The position numbers and the translations under genes are program-made. A stretch of DNA of 64,000 nucleotides from Montifringilla adamsi. Taxonomy: Eukaryota; Chordata; Aves; Passeriformes; Passeridae. Shown here piece by piece: positions 49,636 through 62,500 of this stretch. The stretch covers positions 2,657,733 to 2,721,732 of the forward strand of contig JAGGNK010011114.1 of NCBI GenBank assembly GCA_017590115.1, given 5' to 3'. Under the pieces are notes generated by a model that did not search any database, was not told where the DNA came from, and saw only the letters and a list, made by a program, of their open reading frames with translations. Each line of letters starts with the position of its first letter. Position 1 is the stretch's first letter.

Positions 49636-52600
49636 AAGAATAGTCAAAAAGAGAGACAGTTTAACGAGACTGGATATCTAATTCCCCAGATGTTGGTGCC
49701 ATGTAGGTGAAAGGCAGGAGGCAGAGAATTGAAAACAGGCATGGACCTACAGTCAGGGAGACTACAGCCAAATATTATGATGACATCTCTGTCCTTCAGT
49801 CAGCATGTGTTAAATTAAAATAACAGTTGATAAGGTCCTTCAGAAAGGACATCTTTTCATTCCCTGAGGCTATAAGACACCTGACACCAGCAGTGAGGAA
49901 TTCCTGGGGCTACAGGAGAGCAGATTGCCCTTGAACCCCCTCTTTTCCAGTATCCCAGTGTCTGAGGACACCTCTTGGTTTCCTTTAGGAATTTAAATGG
50001 CTAAAGGAACATCCAGCCATTCCCCAGCTCCAGATGTGGATCTGTATTTGTCAGAACAGGATGCAGACGTGTAGGGCTGTGCCTGGAATGGCGCAGCTTC
50101 ACCCATTTATCAAGGAAAGGTATCGGATCAAATAAAAGTGCCAGCGGATCCTGACAACCACCTGGCGGTGTGTGTGCCACAGCCAAAACTACCAACACAT
50201 CAAGTGGAAGAGCTGATCACAGCTGACTCCTGCGCAGAATGAGGAGCTGTCTGCTCACATCCCCTTTTGAAAGGTTTGTTTTTTACTGCTAGACAGCAGA
50301 ATTCCAGAATTCAGGCTGCAGTCACAGCTGCACTGGCGCTGCCTGACTGCATTCCTGGTTATGGCATTCGTGCACGTCTTCCATGCAAAACAGAAATACA
50401 TTCCCAGTCTTGGTGTGAATGGAGGAGTCTGGGGAGATTTTTTGGTTTAGAGGAAGGTGCAGGCTACCTTTTACCAAGTATTTCTGCCCCAGTTTAAGGC
50501 TAAGTGTCTTTTAAGGGCCTCGTGTATCTAGAGTTCCACCCTTACCATCAGCAGTAATAAAGCAAACACAAAATATTCAATGATTCTGTTCAGTGACAGC
50601 TTCTGGAAATGCTGCGCCTCACCCAAAATTCTTTGCTGTAAAAAGTAAGCGAAAACAGAAATTATTCATTATATAAATTAACTGTTTCAGTATTTCAAAT
50701 AATTAGCAAAATATGTTAAACAAATATATTTTAAGTCAAAATTTTAACTGCAGAAAGATCCAGCTCAGGTCCTTTGTGTGTTTCATTCTGTGCTTGGTTG
50801 CATTGTTTTATTTCAAATGGCTTATCTGCCTGAAAGTGGTTTCATTGCAGATTGTTATTTCAAATGTATTTTTCCTTCAAGTTTTTTTCTGTGGCAGTTT
50901 GAACTCCCTTCAGCAGAGATGTGCATAGTCTCTCTTAGATTCAGTGTATGAAAATATATATATACATAGTATATCCATTTCATGTCTGAGACTAATTCCA
51001 AATGTGATTTTATTCTTATGTGAGCACTTACGACCTGCTTTATTTGAACAAATTAATGAATTTTCAGGACTGTGTTAGGAATATATATCAAAAACTATTA
51101 TCTGAAATACATTCCTTCAAAGACATAAAGCAGGAGCAAGTCCCATCTTTGCTTAAAAAACATCAGATTTGACTACTGGAGAGGTTTAAAATGAGAATTC
51201 TTTTGGTTTTAAGCAGTTTCCTCCAATACATAATGAACCCAGAGTAAGTCATTTAGTGCTTGCAGAAGTCTGGGCTGAGGCCCAGGTATCCAAGTCCTTT
51301 CAGATAATCAACCTGTCTTCTTTCACTCTCCAACATCAGCTCTGCAGGGCCATGATGTAATATGGGAGATTTTGATGTCTGGGGGAGAAGTCCTCTGGAA
51401 ATTAAAGCAGCAGTTACCTCTGCTCAGCCTGGAGTCTGGCACTGGGCTCTTTTTCCCCTCCCTGCTGGAACCATTAGACAGTCTAGACTCCTCTTCGTCT
51501 TTTGAGACTCTTCTCCCATCTTTTCATGGGGAAAATGGGAAGGGAATGATGGAGGGAAGCAGCAGAGAGAATCCACCTCAGGGTGTGCCTCCCTTGGCTG
51601 TGTCTGAATTTTATCCTGGGCTATGAACCCTGCCAGCACTGAAGGCTTCTGCTGTCCTACCCAGCTCTGGCCAGCACAGACCAGTTTGTTTTGAGGAGGA
51701 TTTCACATCTGACACTTCCAATACCAAGAAAAGGCATCCCTTCAAATTTTGGCTGCTAAGTTTTTCTCCAGAGTGTGGTAAAGCAGCCCAGGTGATCTTC
51801 AATTTCCCCAAACTCACAAAGGTGCTGGGGTGTATGGAAGGGAGTTCTGCCACTGGATTCATCTAGGGGAAAAAAATAAACTGCTAGAAATTTTTAAATT
51901 ATTGCACTTAGAGTGAAACAAGAGAAAATAAAAAAGGCAAACTCAGTCATGGATCTTTATTTGCAAACTAAACCACAAGCAGATCTCAGTGACTGTTTTG
52001 GACTGATATGTCAGCACTTTGGAGGTGTCAGAGAGTCTTTTTTTCTAGTCAATGTTATTGTGTGGATCATGTGAGCTGCTTGTAACCCACAAAACTGAGG
52101 TGTGTGGTCAGGCCGTGCTTTGACCCCAGGGGAAAGTGGAATCTCAACACTCCACAAATTTATTTCCTCAATTTATGAAACAGTGTTGCAGAATACACTT
52201 CTGCAAAAGCAAATTTTTGGGACTTCTGTCTCAAGCACCTCTAAAAGTTCTCCAATATCTAGGAAATCTAAGATGTAATGTTCCTGGGGATATTTCCACA
52301 GAGTGGTAGAAATGTGTTTGTTGAAGAGGGAAAGAAATCTATTGCTTGAGAAAGGAACATTCAAAATGTTTTTCCTCCACCTGCGGATCACTAAGAGTTC
52401 TGGTGGTTGCTCACGTCGTGGCTCCGTGCAAAGGCTGAAATAAGTGCTGTGAAATAAAGAAAACGAGATGATAAAATGAAATACAGAATATTTCATGTCC
52501 TGTGAAATAATGAAAATGTCCTGAGCAGCACAGGGAAGCCAGAGCAGTTGTCCTGGCGTGGTGGCTTTGGGCAAAGTGTGGGAAGTTGCCACTGATTTAG

Positions 52601-53014
52601 CTCAGGTTTGCAGGCAAAGGTGTGATGCCCACAGGGTGTTATTTGCCAGTATTGCTGCTGGGAACACTGGGCTGCTCTTTGTCACTCCTGCTGATGATGA
52701 CATTTCAGAATAAGTTGGATAAAATTCCGGAAAATGCTCTGTCAGGAACCCTTACGACCAGGAATGGGGAAAAACATTAAGCAGTAGGAATCTCAGCCAA
52801 ATACTCCCATCTCGTTTTATTTGATCATTTTAATGATTTACCATTTCCTTGACTGACTTCTATGACAACTTGGTCTTGGGCGTTAAAGTGGTTTTTAATT
52901 TGTTTTTTTTTAATTATTTTTACATGTGGCATGATTCCCCTTTCAGATGGATTCTGAGTAGGGATGGCTTTTCCTGATGCTCACTTTGTCAGATCAGCAA
53001 TTGAACAAAGGAAG

Positions 53015-53077
53015 TTTCCTTTGATAACTTACGATAATTAAATTTATGATCATTTTCCTTTGATAATTTCGGATAAT
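53015..53077. repeat. 39-bp period imperfect direct repeat
   Basis: 'tttcctttgataacttacga' (53015-53034) recurs as 'tttcctttgataatttcgga' (53054-53073), each followed by 'taat'. There are three mismatches over about 24 bases. This is a small local duplication with no visible function. Confidence 0.8.
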
Positions 53078-54076
53078 CTTCCTGAGCAAGCCAATGAAGG
53101 AAAGCATGATGTGATTCATTTCAGCTCAGAGGCACTTCTGAAAACCATGGAGATGGCAAAGGGTGGCAAAACATGTCCTAAAGTCCCAAAAATTGGAGCT
53201 GGGCTTTCTGGTTGGCCTTCTTATCATCCTTACCAGTCTTCTCACTCAGTATCTTACTATTACCTTAGCTCTTTGTTTTTAATGTTAGTATTTTGATAAC
53301 CAACAGATATGAGAAGCACCCTGTATGTTTTGGGAGATGTCAGAATTTGTGCTTTTTGCTAGCCCAGCTGACTGGACACAGAAGTCGAAACTGGAGGCTG
53401 CATTCAGGGTGTTGGGACTGTTGTTTTTGTCTGCTCATCTGTAAAATGAGGATTATTTTCTGATTATTTTGTAACCAAAGCTTATGGCTCTGTGTAAAAG
53501 ACTTGAGGGCATGGTTAGAATATTTTTGTGTTGAACAAATGCAAAAGATTTATCTGTCCACAGGGTTGCAGGCTGACAGTGGAAGAAAACATCTGAAACA
53601 GAGGTTTAGGAAATAATCTTATTAAATTTAAGATTAAAAGTTAGTTGGAATTTTATCCAACTTTGCTCTTGAAAGTTGCAGAGAGCAAAGAGTGTTTTTA
53701 ATTGTTTTTTTTTTAAATGTTTTGAGTGCCTCTTTGGGGAGAAATCAAAGGGAACTATAAAAGGTCAATGGTTTTAAAAAATAAAAATGCTTCAGGATCA
53801 CCAATCCAAACTTCTTGTTTAAAAAGAGCTCTTTGCAATTTTGGTTTATAAATTTTGCTGCATAATTCAGGTAAGCAAAATAGATATAAACATATTAAAA
53901 ATTTGAGAACTGGGCTTTTTCCTGATTACAGGAGAGTAATACTGGTCACCCTGAGGGTAAATCAGTAAAAGTTAGGAGATGTATCCAGTGGAGAGTCAGG
54001 AATGTGGGAAGGCAGCAGAATTTCTAAGCAGGGAATTTTGAGTAGGAAGAACAAGCAGGCAGCAAAAGAGACTCTC

Positions 54077-54221
54077 AAAAAAAAACAAAAAAAAAACAAA
54101 AAAAAACCCAACCAAACAAACAAAAAAACCCCAAAAAAACAAAACAAAACAAAAAAAAAAACAAAAAGCAAAAAACTCAACCCAAAAACAAACACGCCCT
54201 CAAAAATAAAATAAAAAAAAA
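54077..54221. repeat. A-rich tract with C interruptions
   Basis: About 145 bases of A-runs are separated by C, CC or CCC, with short (aaaac)n stretches. On the + strand it reads as Lys/Asn/Pro/Thr, and on the - strand as a Phe/Leu/Val-rich false membrane protein (53962-54252). Neither is a gene. Confidence 0.95.
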
Positions 54222-57200
54222 TCAAGGATGGAAGAAAGACAAAAGACCTCAAACAGCAATGAGAAAGCTTTTAAATTCTTCTGAATTCTTCTGAAAGCAG
54301 CAGGTGCAAAGTGAAATCTAACCAGAACGGGCGCTCCTGGTCAGGAGGGCTTTGTTCCATTTCTCTCCTGTGGCCCTCCTGGCATGAAGGGCCATTCCAG
54401 CCTTGCCTTCCTAACGCAGAATCTGGGCTGGGAGCAGTGTGGGCCACGGGTCTGGCTTGCATCACTGTTGATTCCTCGTGTTGACAGGTTGCCATGTGCC
54501 CTGAGGCTTTTTTCTCCCATCTCTTCTTTTCTCCCTCATTTGAAGAATTTTTTTTAACTTCTACCTCTATGTGAGAAATCCCTGTGCTCACCAATATGAA
54601 TACTGTGCCAGGGAAGTGAAGAAAATGGGTGGCAGCTTTGTGAAGAGAACACATTTCTAATTTTAATGTAGCATTATGATCTTTTCTGTAGTGAAGCTAC
54701 TCTGTCCTTATTTCTGCACCCCATCTGATCAGTTATTCACCTGATAAAATCTTTATGATGTTTATATATTTGTTTGACAGCAATAACTTGCCCAGGACAG
54801 ACCTCTTGGTGTGTGGTGGATAAACACATCGTTGACTTTTAACTGGGTGACAGTAGATTTTAGACTACTTAATTCCAAAGGGGATGGATGAAAGTGGAGG
54901 AAAACAACAGGGATGAGGACACTGGTGAAAATGTAGAGAAAAAAACTACACATTTTGAACTTTAAATGGTGACAGATTTTGTGCCAAGCAGGCAAACGCA
55001 GAAACCAGAGCAGCTGCTGAGACTGTGAACTAAAGAATTTCTGGAGAAGAAATTGATTATTCCACTCAGCAGGACTATCTGGATGTTTTGTCCAGGGGTG
55101 AATTTGACAACACAGCTGATAGCCATGAAGGGAAATGCTCTCCTTTCTCACAACACTTAGCTCATCCCTGGGAATTCATGTCTGAGCAAAGTCTCTTCCA
55201 ACAGAAAATTGAAGCATCCCTTAAAGAGTCACTCACAGAAAGATAAAAGATGTATTAGAGCTGTAAGATTTTCTAGCAACAAAAGTCTTTATCTACTGGT
55301 TGAATTGTAAATCTACAGTAATTTGGATGGCTTGTCAAGTGTGATTTCTTCTTTGCAACTCGGTTAAAAACTGCAAACCCCCATGTGATACATGAAAATT
55401 TATTTCCTTGGCAAGCAAAGGACGCTTTGATTGCTGACTCTGTTCATTTTCAAAAATTAACGCTTTGGAAAGAAGACAAGAAATTTTATTCTCACTGAGA
55501 AAGATAAAGAATGACTTTGCTTATTACTCTGATCTCTGTATAATTCATAGCCCAAAACATAGCTGATCCTAAATCATACAAACTACAGCACTGCTGCTGG
55601 CACATGAGAAAAAAAAATTACTCAGAATAGTTAATTATTTTATAAACAAAATAATCAGCAGCACAATAGGCAGAAGAACACTTGAATGCATGTGAATGCA
55701 GAACAAATTATTCTTCTTCCTCAAAACTAAGTCAGAAATGAGAAGATTAAATATAAAATTAATGCCAAAAATATGCGTGGATAGCTACTCATGGCTTGGA
55801 CTCTGTCCCCAAATCACTGCCTGGTGGGTCCTACATGGCCTCAGCAAAGGTAATTGACACCAAATCATTTAATATAACATTTAGTTGACTTTTAGGGTTT
55901 TTAGTAACTGGTCTTGGACACCTGGATTTCTTTTCCTGTTTCTTCTCGGGTTTTTTTTTGGTTTTTTTTGTTTCCATATTGTCTCTGAAGCCTTGTATTA
56001 TTTTAGATTAGGCCAGAATGAATGATGCTTGTTTACCATATAAAGTCACATCCTTTGCTTGCAAAATCAGTAATTTTCCAACCCAAGAGCAATTTACACA
56101 AAGTTTTGCAGTTTTATTGGTCTCCAATGGCAGGATATAATTTCAGAAACAGAGAAGCCTTCAAGAAAACATGGATTTTCATATGCCTCACTCTCTAGGT
56201 CTAAGTAGTCAGCTGGGGAAGGAGGAAGGGAAGGAGGAAGTAAGCAGTTGATATTAATCCAAGCAGATGATTTTGCCAAAACTACCCATGAGACAGCAGT
56301 GACTTTTTCTTGAGAGATGAATCAATCTTTCTTTCTGATATTTCAACAACTTTCTTGCGCTTTTTTTGCAAAGGAAATGCTTTTCAAATTCTACAGTACT
56401 TGATAGCCTAGACAATCATGTGTCCCAGTTCCTAAAAAGTAGGCAGTGGAGTACAGGGAAATATCAGTGTGTCACTTCTTTTCAAGCAAGAGTTTCAGGG
56501 CTATTAATTAAAAAATGTTAAGTTAAACTCCATATTTGAAGAGTGTTGTATGCCCTGGTTTTGGAGTGTGTGTTGGGACAACATGAGCATTGCAGAAAGG
56601 AAGGCAATTTGTTAAGGTGAGGAAATTAAAACAAAAATGAAAGATTTTTGTTGGCTGCACTGGAAGGGGATATTTGGCTCTCTTAAGGGTGGAGTGAAAA
56701 TAACTGGGAATTGGAAGAATCTGAGAGGAAAATACTCCAATAGTGTGTGTTTTGTGACAGCAGCAGCAGAGTGGAAAAGCTTGGCCCTTTTCAAAGATGT
56801 TGGAGGGAGGAGAAAAGCGGTGGAGAAGCCGTGCTGAGAGTCATCACCAGGAGACAGCAGAAAAACCTGCGAGCAGTGAGATTCCATCACCTACAGTCGT
56901 GTAAACAGCAGGGGGGCTGGCAAAAAAATATGGGAACTTTGACTGCTGCAGGATGAAGAGGTGGGAAAGCAGCAGAACTCGTGATGCAAGGCGGTACCAA
57001 GGGGAAAATAAAGATGATTCAGGAGTAAGGCTGCTTGAGAGTGTTTGGACAGGATCATTTTAGAGCTCTTGCTTCTAATGGAAGTTTTCAGTATGGACAA
57101 ACTATTATCAGGAAAGCATCCTTTTGGCCAAAATTAGAGCAACCCCAGGGACCAATCCCAAGATATCTTGCATGATTCCATAGGAAATGCTGACTGGAGA

Positions 57201-57358
57201 TGGGTGAGGATAACAGAACAGGAAAACTGTATGATATTCACTTTTTCACATGCGTGAGCCTCAAGTTTAGTGTGAAAACATGATAAAAAAAGTGCCCAGT
57301 GAGTAGTTCTGTAAGCAGAAAAACACTGATGATAAGAACATTTTTGTCTTTTTGCCTC

Positions 57359-57380
57359 CTTATTTGGTGCTCCAAATAAG
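57359..57380. repeat. 9-bp inverted repeat, 4-nt loop
   Basis: Arms 'cttatttgg' (57359-57367) and 'ccaaataag' (57372-57380) flank the loop 'tgct'. A structure this short can occur by chance. Confidence 0.75.
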
Positions 57381-57575
57381 CTTGTGACTCTTTGTGATTT
57401 TGTTTCATTTTTATAGATTTCTTCGCAGAGATTTGTGTAGTGCTATTAGAGTTTTCAGGCTTTATATTTCTTATTTACCCTACTAAACAAATCAGTTTTT
57501 AAATGCCCTATTTTTAATCACAAACTGAACCTGAGATAAAATTGCTGCCATGGCAGAGATGCTTGTTAACACTCT

Positions 57576-57612
57576 GGGGGAAAAAAAAAAAAAAACCCAC
57601 AAAAAACACAAA
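57576..57612. repeat. G-run / poly-A tract
   Basis: Five G are followed by 15 A and then 'cccacaaaaaacacaaag'. Simple sequence. Confidence 0.85.
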
Positions 57613-59130
57613 GAGATGTAAAACATTGATTATTAAATTTAGTATTTGGAATGAAAATTTAGTAAGTTTTAAGTTTTTAAACCATCTGTCTGACCCAGTT
57701 TATAATTTCAAATGTCCAGAGTGCTAAAAATGATAGTTGAAACACACAGAATTTTTAAAGTGTTTTTTAACTTCATAATATATTTCACTGTCTCTTTATT
57801 AGTCTATCTGTTTTACCTGTGTATAGATGCTGGGGGAAGTTATTAGTATTTTAAAAGAGGTGTATTTTTTCCACCCAAAAAAACCTCAAGTGGCTCCACC
57901 TTAGTCTCACTGACCAAATTTAATGGAAATAACTGAAAAGTGGAGGATAATTCTATAAATGGTTTCACCTCCCTCTTCTCATGACCACAGCAGAGTTTTT
58001 TCTTCCAGAGCCGAAGAACAAAAGGAGGAAAGACAGCAGCTGGCACCAGTGAATAGATATTGCTGAACTTCATTTATATGAACCCAAGATGAAGATTAGC
58101 TTTGTCCAAAAAGAAATTGATGGGCCTTAAATGTTACACAAGTAATTGATTATTAACTTAGTTTCACCAAGGTAGGTGTTAACCATCAGAAAGAGACTCC
58201 CCAAACTTGTCAGAACTGGGAAAAGTAAGCTCATGATGTACTTTTATCACATGAAATATACAAGTTTACAAAGATTAGATTACAAATTCCAAAGAATAGA
58301 TGGATGTTCCACTCTGATTCATGGATTAGAAAGGAACATGGGCATTAATGGGGGAAAGAAAGGGGTTAGACAGCTGTGGTGCCTGATCCCTTAGATGTAA
58401 AATGCTGTATTATGTTGTTTCTATTCCAGCCAGACCCAGTTTGCAGTAGATAATTGTTGATATAATGGCAGAGCTGAGGCAGAATGCAGCCCAGCAATAC
58501 TCTGAGGCCACAGGTTTAATTCTTCCCCTCCCTCCTTCCAAACAGCACACAAACATCAAACCCTTGGTACTGCACCAGGTACCTGAGCTCGTTTGTTTTC
58601 TGCTCTCTGGGGCCGCAGTTTCACTGCAGGCACTGCTGACATTTAAAGATCAGCCAGATGTGGTTGTGATTTCATTTCTGACTCCACCAGCCAAATTGTG
58701 TGAGCCAACCCCTGCTGATGGGGTTCGTGCAGCTTGCTGGAAGAACCTTCCAGGCAAAAATTGTCAGCCTGTTGTGATCTTCTTCCTACCTCTCCCCAGT
58801 GATTCCATTTAAATGCGTCCTGCTTTTCAGAGGAAATCAAAGTTGCTAACTCTAATTAATTCCAGTCAAAAAATCTGCAGTAAACTGCAATCAGCTTAGA
58901 GATACTGAAGGAAGAATTAATTTTCCTGTCTCGCAAATAGTAAAGGTTTTAAATGGAGCCTGTACCCATTTATTTTGAGTTTTTCCCACACAAGATTCAG
59001 CATCCCCACTCTCAGGATATCTTGTCACAGCCTGTGCCACCTCTGCCTTTTCTGTCCCTGTATAACTTGACACAAGGTCTGAGCAACAGCTCTGCCTCAG
59101 AAATTTTCAACCAAAAAATCAAAACAGAAG

Positions 59131-59553
59131 GACAAGGAGCTACAGGAGAGGCTCCAGCAGAACAAAATCCAGCCACAAAAATGATGAGGGAAAACTCTCT
59201 TTTTGAGGAGAGACTGAGGAAGCTGTGCTTATTCAGGCCAGAGAAGGGCAGGCTGAGAGGGGATCTCGTTATTGCATTTAAATATCTCAAAGGCAACGTC
59301 AAGAGGATCGTGATCAGTGACAGGACGAGGAGCAAGGGCCATAAATCAAAACACAACAAAGTGAGGAAGGACTTCTTCGCTCTGAGGGTGACAGAGCGCT
59401 GGAAGAGCTGCCCAGGGAGGTTGTGGAGTTTTCCTCTCTGGAGGCATTCAAACCCCAGCTGGGTGTGTTCCTGTGTCACCCACTCCAGGTGACCCTGCCT
59501 TGGGTGGCCTCCAGAGATCCCTTCCAACCCTAAGGGTTCTGTGGTTCTTTGAT
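59131..59553 (+). mobile_element. CR1 LINE 3' end, truncated and frameshifted
   Basis: This is a 5'-truncated copy of a CR1 non-LTR retrotransposon, keeping only the C-terminal end of ORF2 (reverse transcriptase protein) and the short 3' UTR. In the + frame that begins at 58953, residues about 84-150 carry the CR1 ORF2 tail signature: RLRKL, then EKGRLRGDL, a YLKG motif, SDRTR and a KDFFALRV block before a Trp. The usual LPREVVE-like block follows in a different frame (REVVEFSSLEAFKPQL), so about one base has been lost near 59406-59408. The spacer between YLKG and SDRTR is also shorter than usual. The 3' end reads 'cccttccaaccctaaggg' and then 'ttctgtggttctttgat', the degenerate end repeat typical of CR1. 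The copy cannot encode a working protein. The minus-strand frame at 59012-59527 is its shadow. Identification as CR1 is firm; the subfamily is not assigned. Confidence 0.93.
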
Positions 59554-62500
59554 ATTGCAGTCCCAGCTAGCAGGGAGAGAAGAAACAAATTATTTTTGCG
59601 CTCACTGAAAGTAAAGTTTAAAACACCGACAACTCTGTATTTAAAAATGCAGAACTGTTCAAACAGTTCCTATAAATTTTATACCTTTGCTTTGTGCTGT
59701 TTATACAATACTTTTGTGGCCTTAATGGCATGATCACTCTGTATTTTATTCTTATTATTCATAATTCTAGTCACAGAGGAAAGATGGATACTTTCAGTCC
59801 CTTTTCCAATTAGCTCCACGACAGACCCACCAAATGTTAAAAAGTGAGTACAAATCCATTTCTTTAAGGTAGAAAAATCACTGGGGCTCTCCTCCAGTCA
59901 TTCTTCTAGATCCACACCCTTGCCTCCTTTCCTTGCCTCTGCAGGATGCACAAGCTGGTCCTGGCGTTTTGTTGTTTTTTTAACTTTTTCCCTCTTTTTT
60001 CCTTCTCTGCTTTCCCAGCCAACCAAGAGCAGAGAGTTTGAGGATAATAAAGAGTGCTGTGCTTATTTGAAGAAAGCCCCAGTGCCCTTTTTGAGGCTCC
60101 TTTCTCTTTTTGGTGCCCCCTAAAATGAGATGAACCCCAGCAGGCCATGCTGAACGTTCCAGAGCTGCCTCTGGGCCTGGGGCTGTTGCTGTGCTGAAGC
60201 CCAGCTCAGTCAGTTCACCCCTCTATCTGTTAGAAAATCTCCTTTTTTTTTCCCACCCCTGCCTGGATATCTTCAGTTTTGGTGCTTCAAAACACCCCAT
60301 GAAGTGCTGGACAGCATGCTGACCCCAGCAAGATTGATATCAGGATGACAAATAAATGATGCAGGGGCTGGGGTTTTACCCCTGCTGGGAAATGAATAGA
60401 ATTTGGACATCAGGTAAATGAGAAAGGGAAATCTCATCATTTTCTCCAGCACTCACGAGTGGATTCACACCACATGTAAGGCTTTGAACAAAATGGCTCT
60501 TCATCAATTTTCAGTTGGAAATTATCACACTGATGCAAGTGCTCAAAGGATTTTATTTTTCAATGTGAGATAAGCACTCTTTTCCAACTAGGCCACGTCT
60601 CTTTGTCTAGAAAAAAAAAAATCCAAATTTTACCATGATTTTGATTTTATAAAACTGTAATTTCACTGTGATGTGATTTCGACAAATTTCATTCTTAGAT
60701 TGTATATAGCTTAAAAATGTGATGAACAGGAGGTCTTTTGGTTGTCATATATTAATGAACTTATTCTCCAAGCAGAGCAAATGAAAATATAACTTCATGG
60801 GGTGACCAGTAACTCCTGTCTGCACTGGGCTGGTCAAAACCTCTGTATCTCCTCTTCACAGCACTGGGGTAACTGAGATATTGTTACTTTCTTCCTCTCC
60901 TGCTGCTGACAAAGGGGAATGAGAACATGTTCCTGAAAAATGAACATTTCCTCTATTTAATATCTGTTTTTTACTTTTTAATGAGTGATCAGCGAAAGAG
61001 AATTGAAAAGCTTCGATCTTAATGAATCATATGTATTTTCTATATCTAGGAACTTCCTGAAGTGGGAGTTTCTAGGCAGAGAGAAGAAAAGCAGTACCTT
61101 GGAATACCTTAATCACCAAGACCCAACAAAAACCATCTTGGACCTTTCTGCTGTCTGAGTGAGAGGGAATCTCTGGCCAAATGAGTCCTCCCCTGTACCT
61201 ACGACCATATGGAAGTGCTTTTCAAGAAACTGTTCCTTGAGGGTTTGGAAAGCAGAGGAAATGATTTTCATGATTGTTTTAGGACTTCATAAGGATGGAG
61301 ATAAATTCTCTGCCTCACCCACAACTGACAGCTAGTGCAAGAGCCCATGCCGACAGGAAATTCAAATTTTCTGCTGGATATCAACGTCATCCCTACTTAA
61401 CTCTGGAAAGTGGGGTTAAAGGACGAGCTGTGGTTTCAGTCTATGGAAACTAAAAGCATTGTTGCCTGAGATGCTGTTGTGAAGAGCTGAGGTTTTCTAG
61501 GCACAGAGCCAGCATTTCTTCCCCCTTATTTAACAAACTGGACTCCAGAGATGTTAATAATTTCAAGTGGCAGATTACAGTATGCAGCAGTGGTGGTGAG
61601 GCTATTAGGTGGGTTTATTTTAAGTAGCTGGGGAGGGCGTTCTTTTCTTCCTAACATTTTTCAGGCCCAGATTTGAATTCCCAGGGTTTTAATCCAGGAG
61701 GGACTGTTACATCAATTTGATGGAACTCCTGTTTTCCACAGGCTGTTACACTTCACACGGTTAACAGAGTGTTGAGTCTAGAAACTGGTGTTGGCATAGC
61801 ACTCAATTTCTAGGAGGGTAAAAACTTGAAGATATTGCACCATGTCCCTCAGGGGTGTGTTCTAGTTGTTTATGTGATGAGCTTTTGAATGAGTTAATCA
61901 AGCTGGTATTTGTTTTTACTGAAATTGGTTTAATTGCCAGCTATTTTCTCTCTTCAGTCTTTGTTAATTGATTTAAATAATCCTTAATGTTAAGTTTCTT
62001 TGCCCAAGTGCTTTTAAGTTTGGAGAGAGATAAGCAAGCTGACATCTTTAAGTATCTTGCTGTATGACTTGGCCAACTGCTATAAAGTAATTTTGTAGAT
62101 CTCAATTTTTGTCCTAAGATTTCAACATATTTTTAAACCCTTTGTTATTCTTCAAAGGACTTTATCAATGATCCAGATCAGCCACACCAATATTATCACC
62201 CATGGTCACATTTAAATTGAAGTTGAATAGATGGTTGCCTAGAAATGATCTCAAAAAAAAAATCCTAATTAAACAAGTTTTCAAAATTGACTACCTGCTG
62301 ACCTTCTTTTTCATATTTGAGAAGCAGAAAAGTCTGAATCCATATAACATATGCTTTGTAGAACAAGGTTTAAAATCTCACAAGTCTAATTTTAACATAT
62401 CAGTTACTTTTATTGTCTAAACTTGTTACCTTATTAAAGATGACATTGTGATTATTGGACACCACCTGTCTTTCATAGGATTATATTCCTTAAAACTTGG

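Larger units (their letters stand above)
49636..59130. other. No gene seen; unique noncoding DNA
   Basis: Frames at 52173-52592 (-, 139 codons), 54271-54654 (-), 54762-55151 (-) and 58465-58812 (+, 115 codons) are the longest and match nothing I recognise. None has a convincing promoter or splice partner. The A/C tract at 54.1 kb and small hairpin at 57.36 kb are listed separately. Confidence 0.7.

Noticed and set aside
52173..52592. 139-codon minus-strand frame
   Set aside because: No domain or splice context; its length is within chance expectation for 64 kb of DNA read in six frames.
53962..54252. Hydrophobic 'membrane protein' on the minus strand
   Set aside because: The Phe/Leu/Val run is the complement of the A/C low-complexity tract.
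58465..58812. 115-codon + frame starting MAELRQNAAQQYSEATG
   Set aside because: The composition is protein-like and it lies just upstream of the CR1 copy, but there is no recognised domain, promoter or splice support. It could be tested by protein search.
58953..59492. Longest + frame (179 codons) as a gene
   Set aside because: Its middle is the decayed CR1 ORF2 tail; the flanks are accidental extension, and the frame leaves the CR1 register at about 59406.
59012..59527. 171-codon minus-strand frame
   Set aside because: It is the antisense shadow of the CR1 remnant and has no family resemblance.
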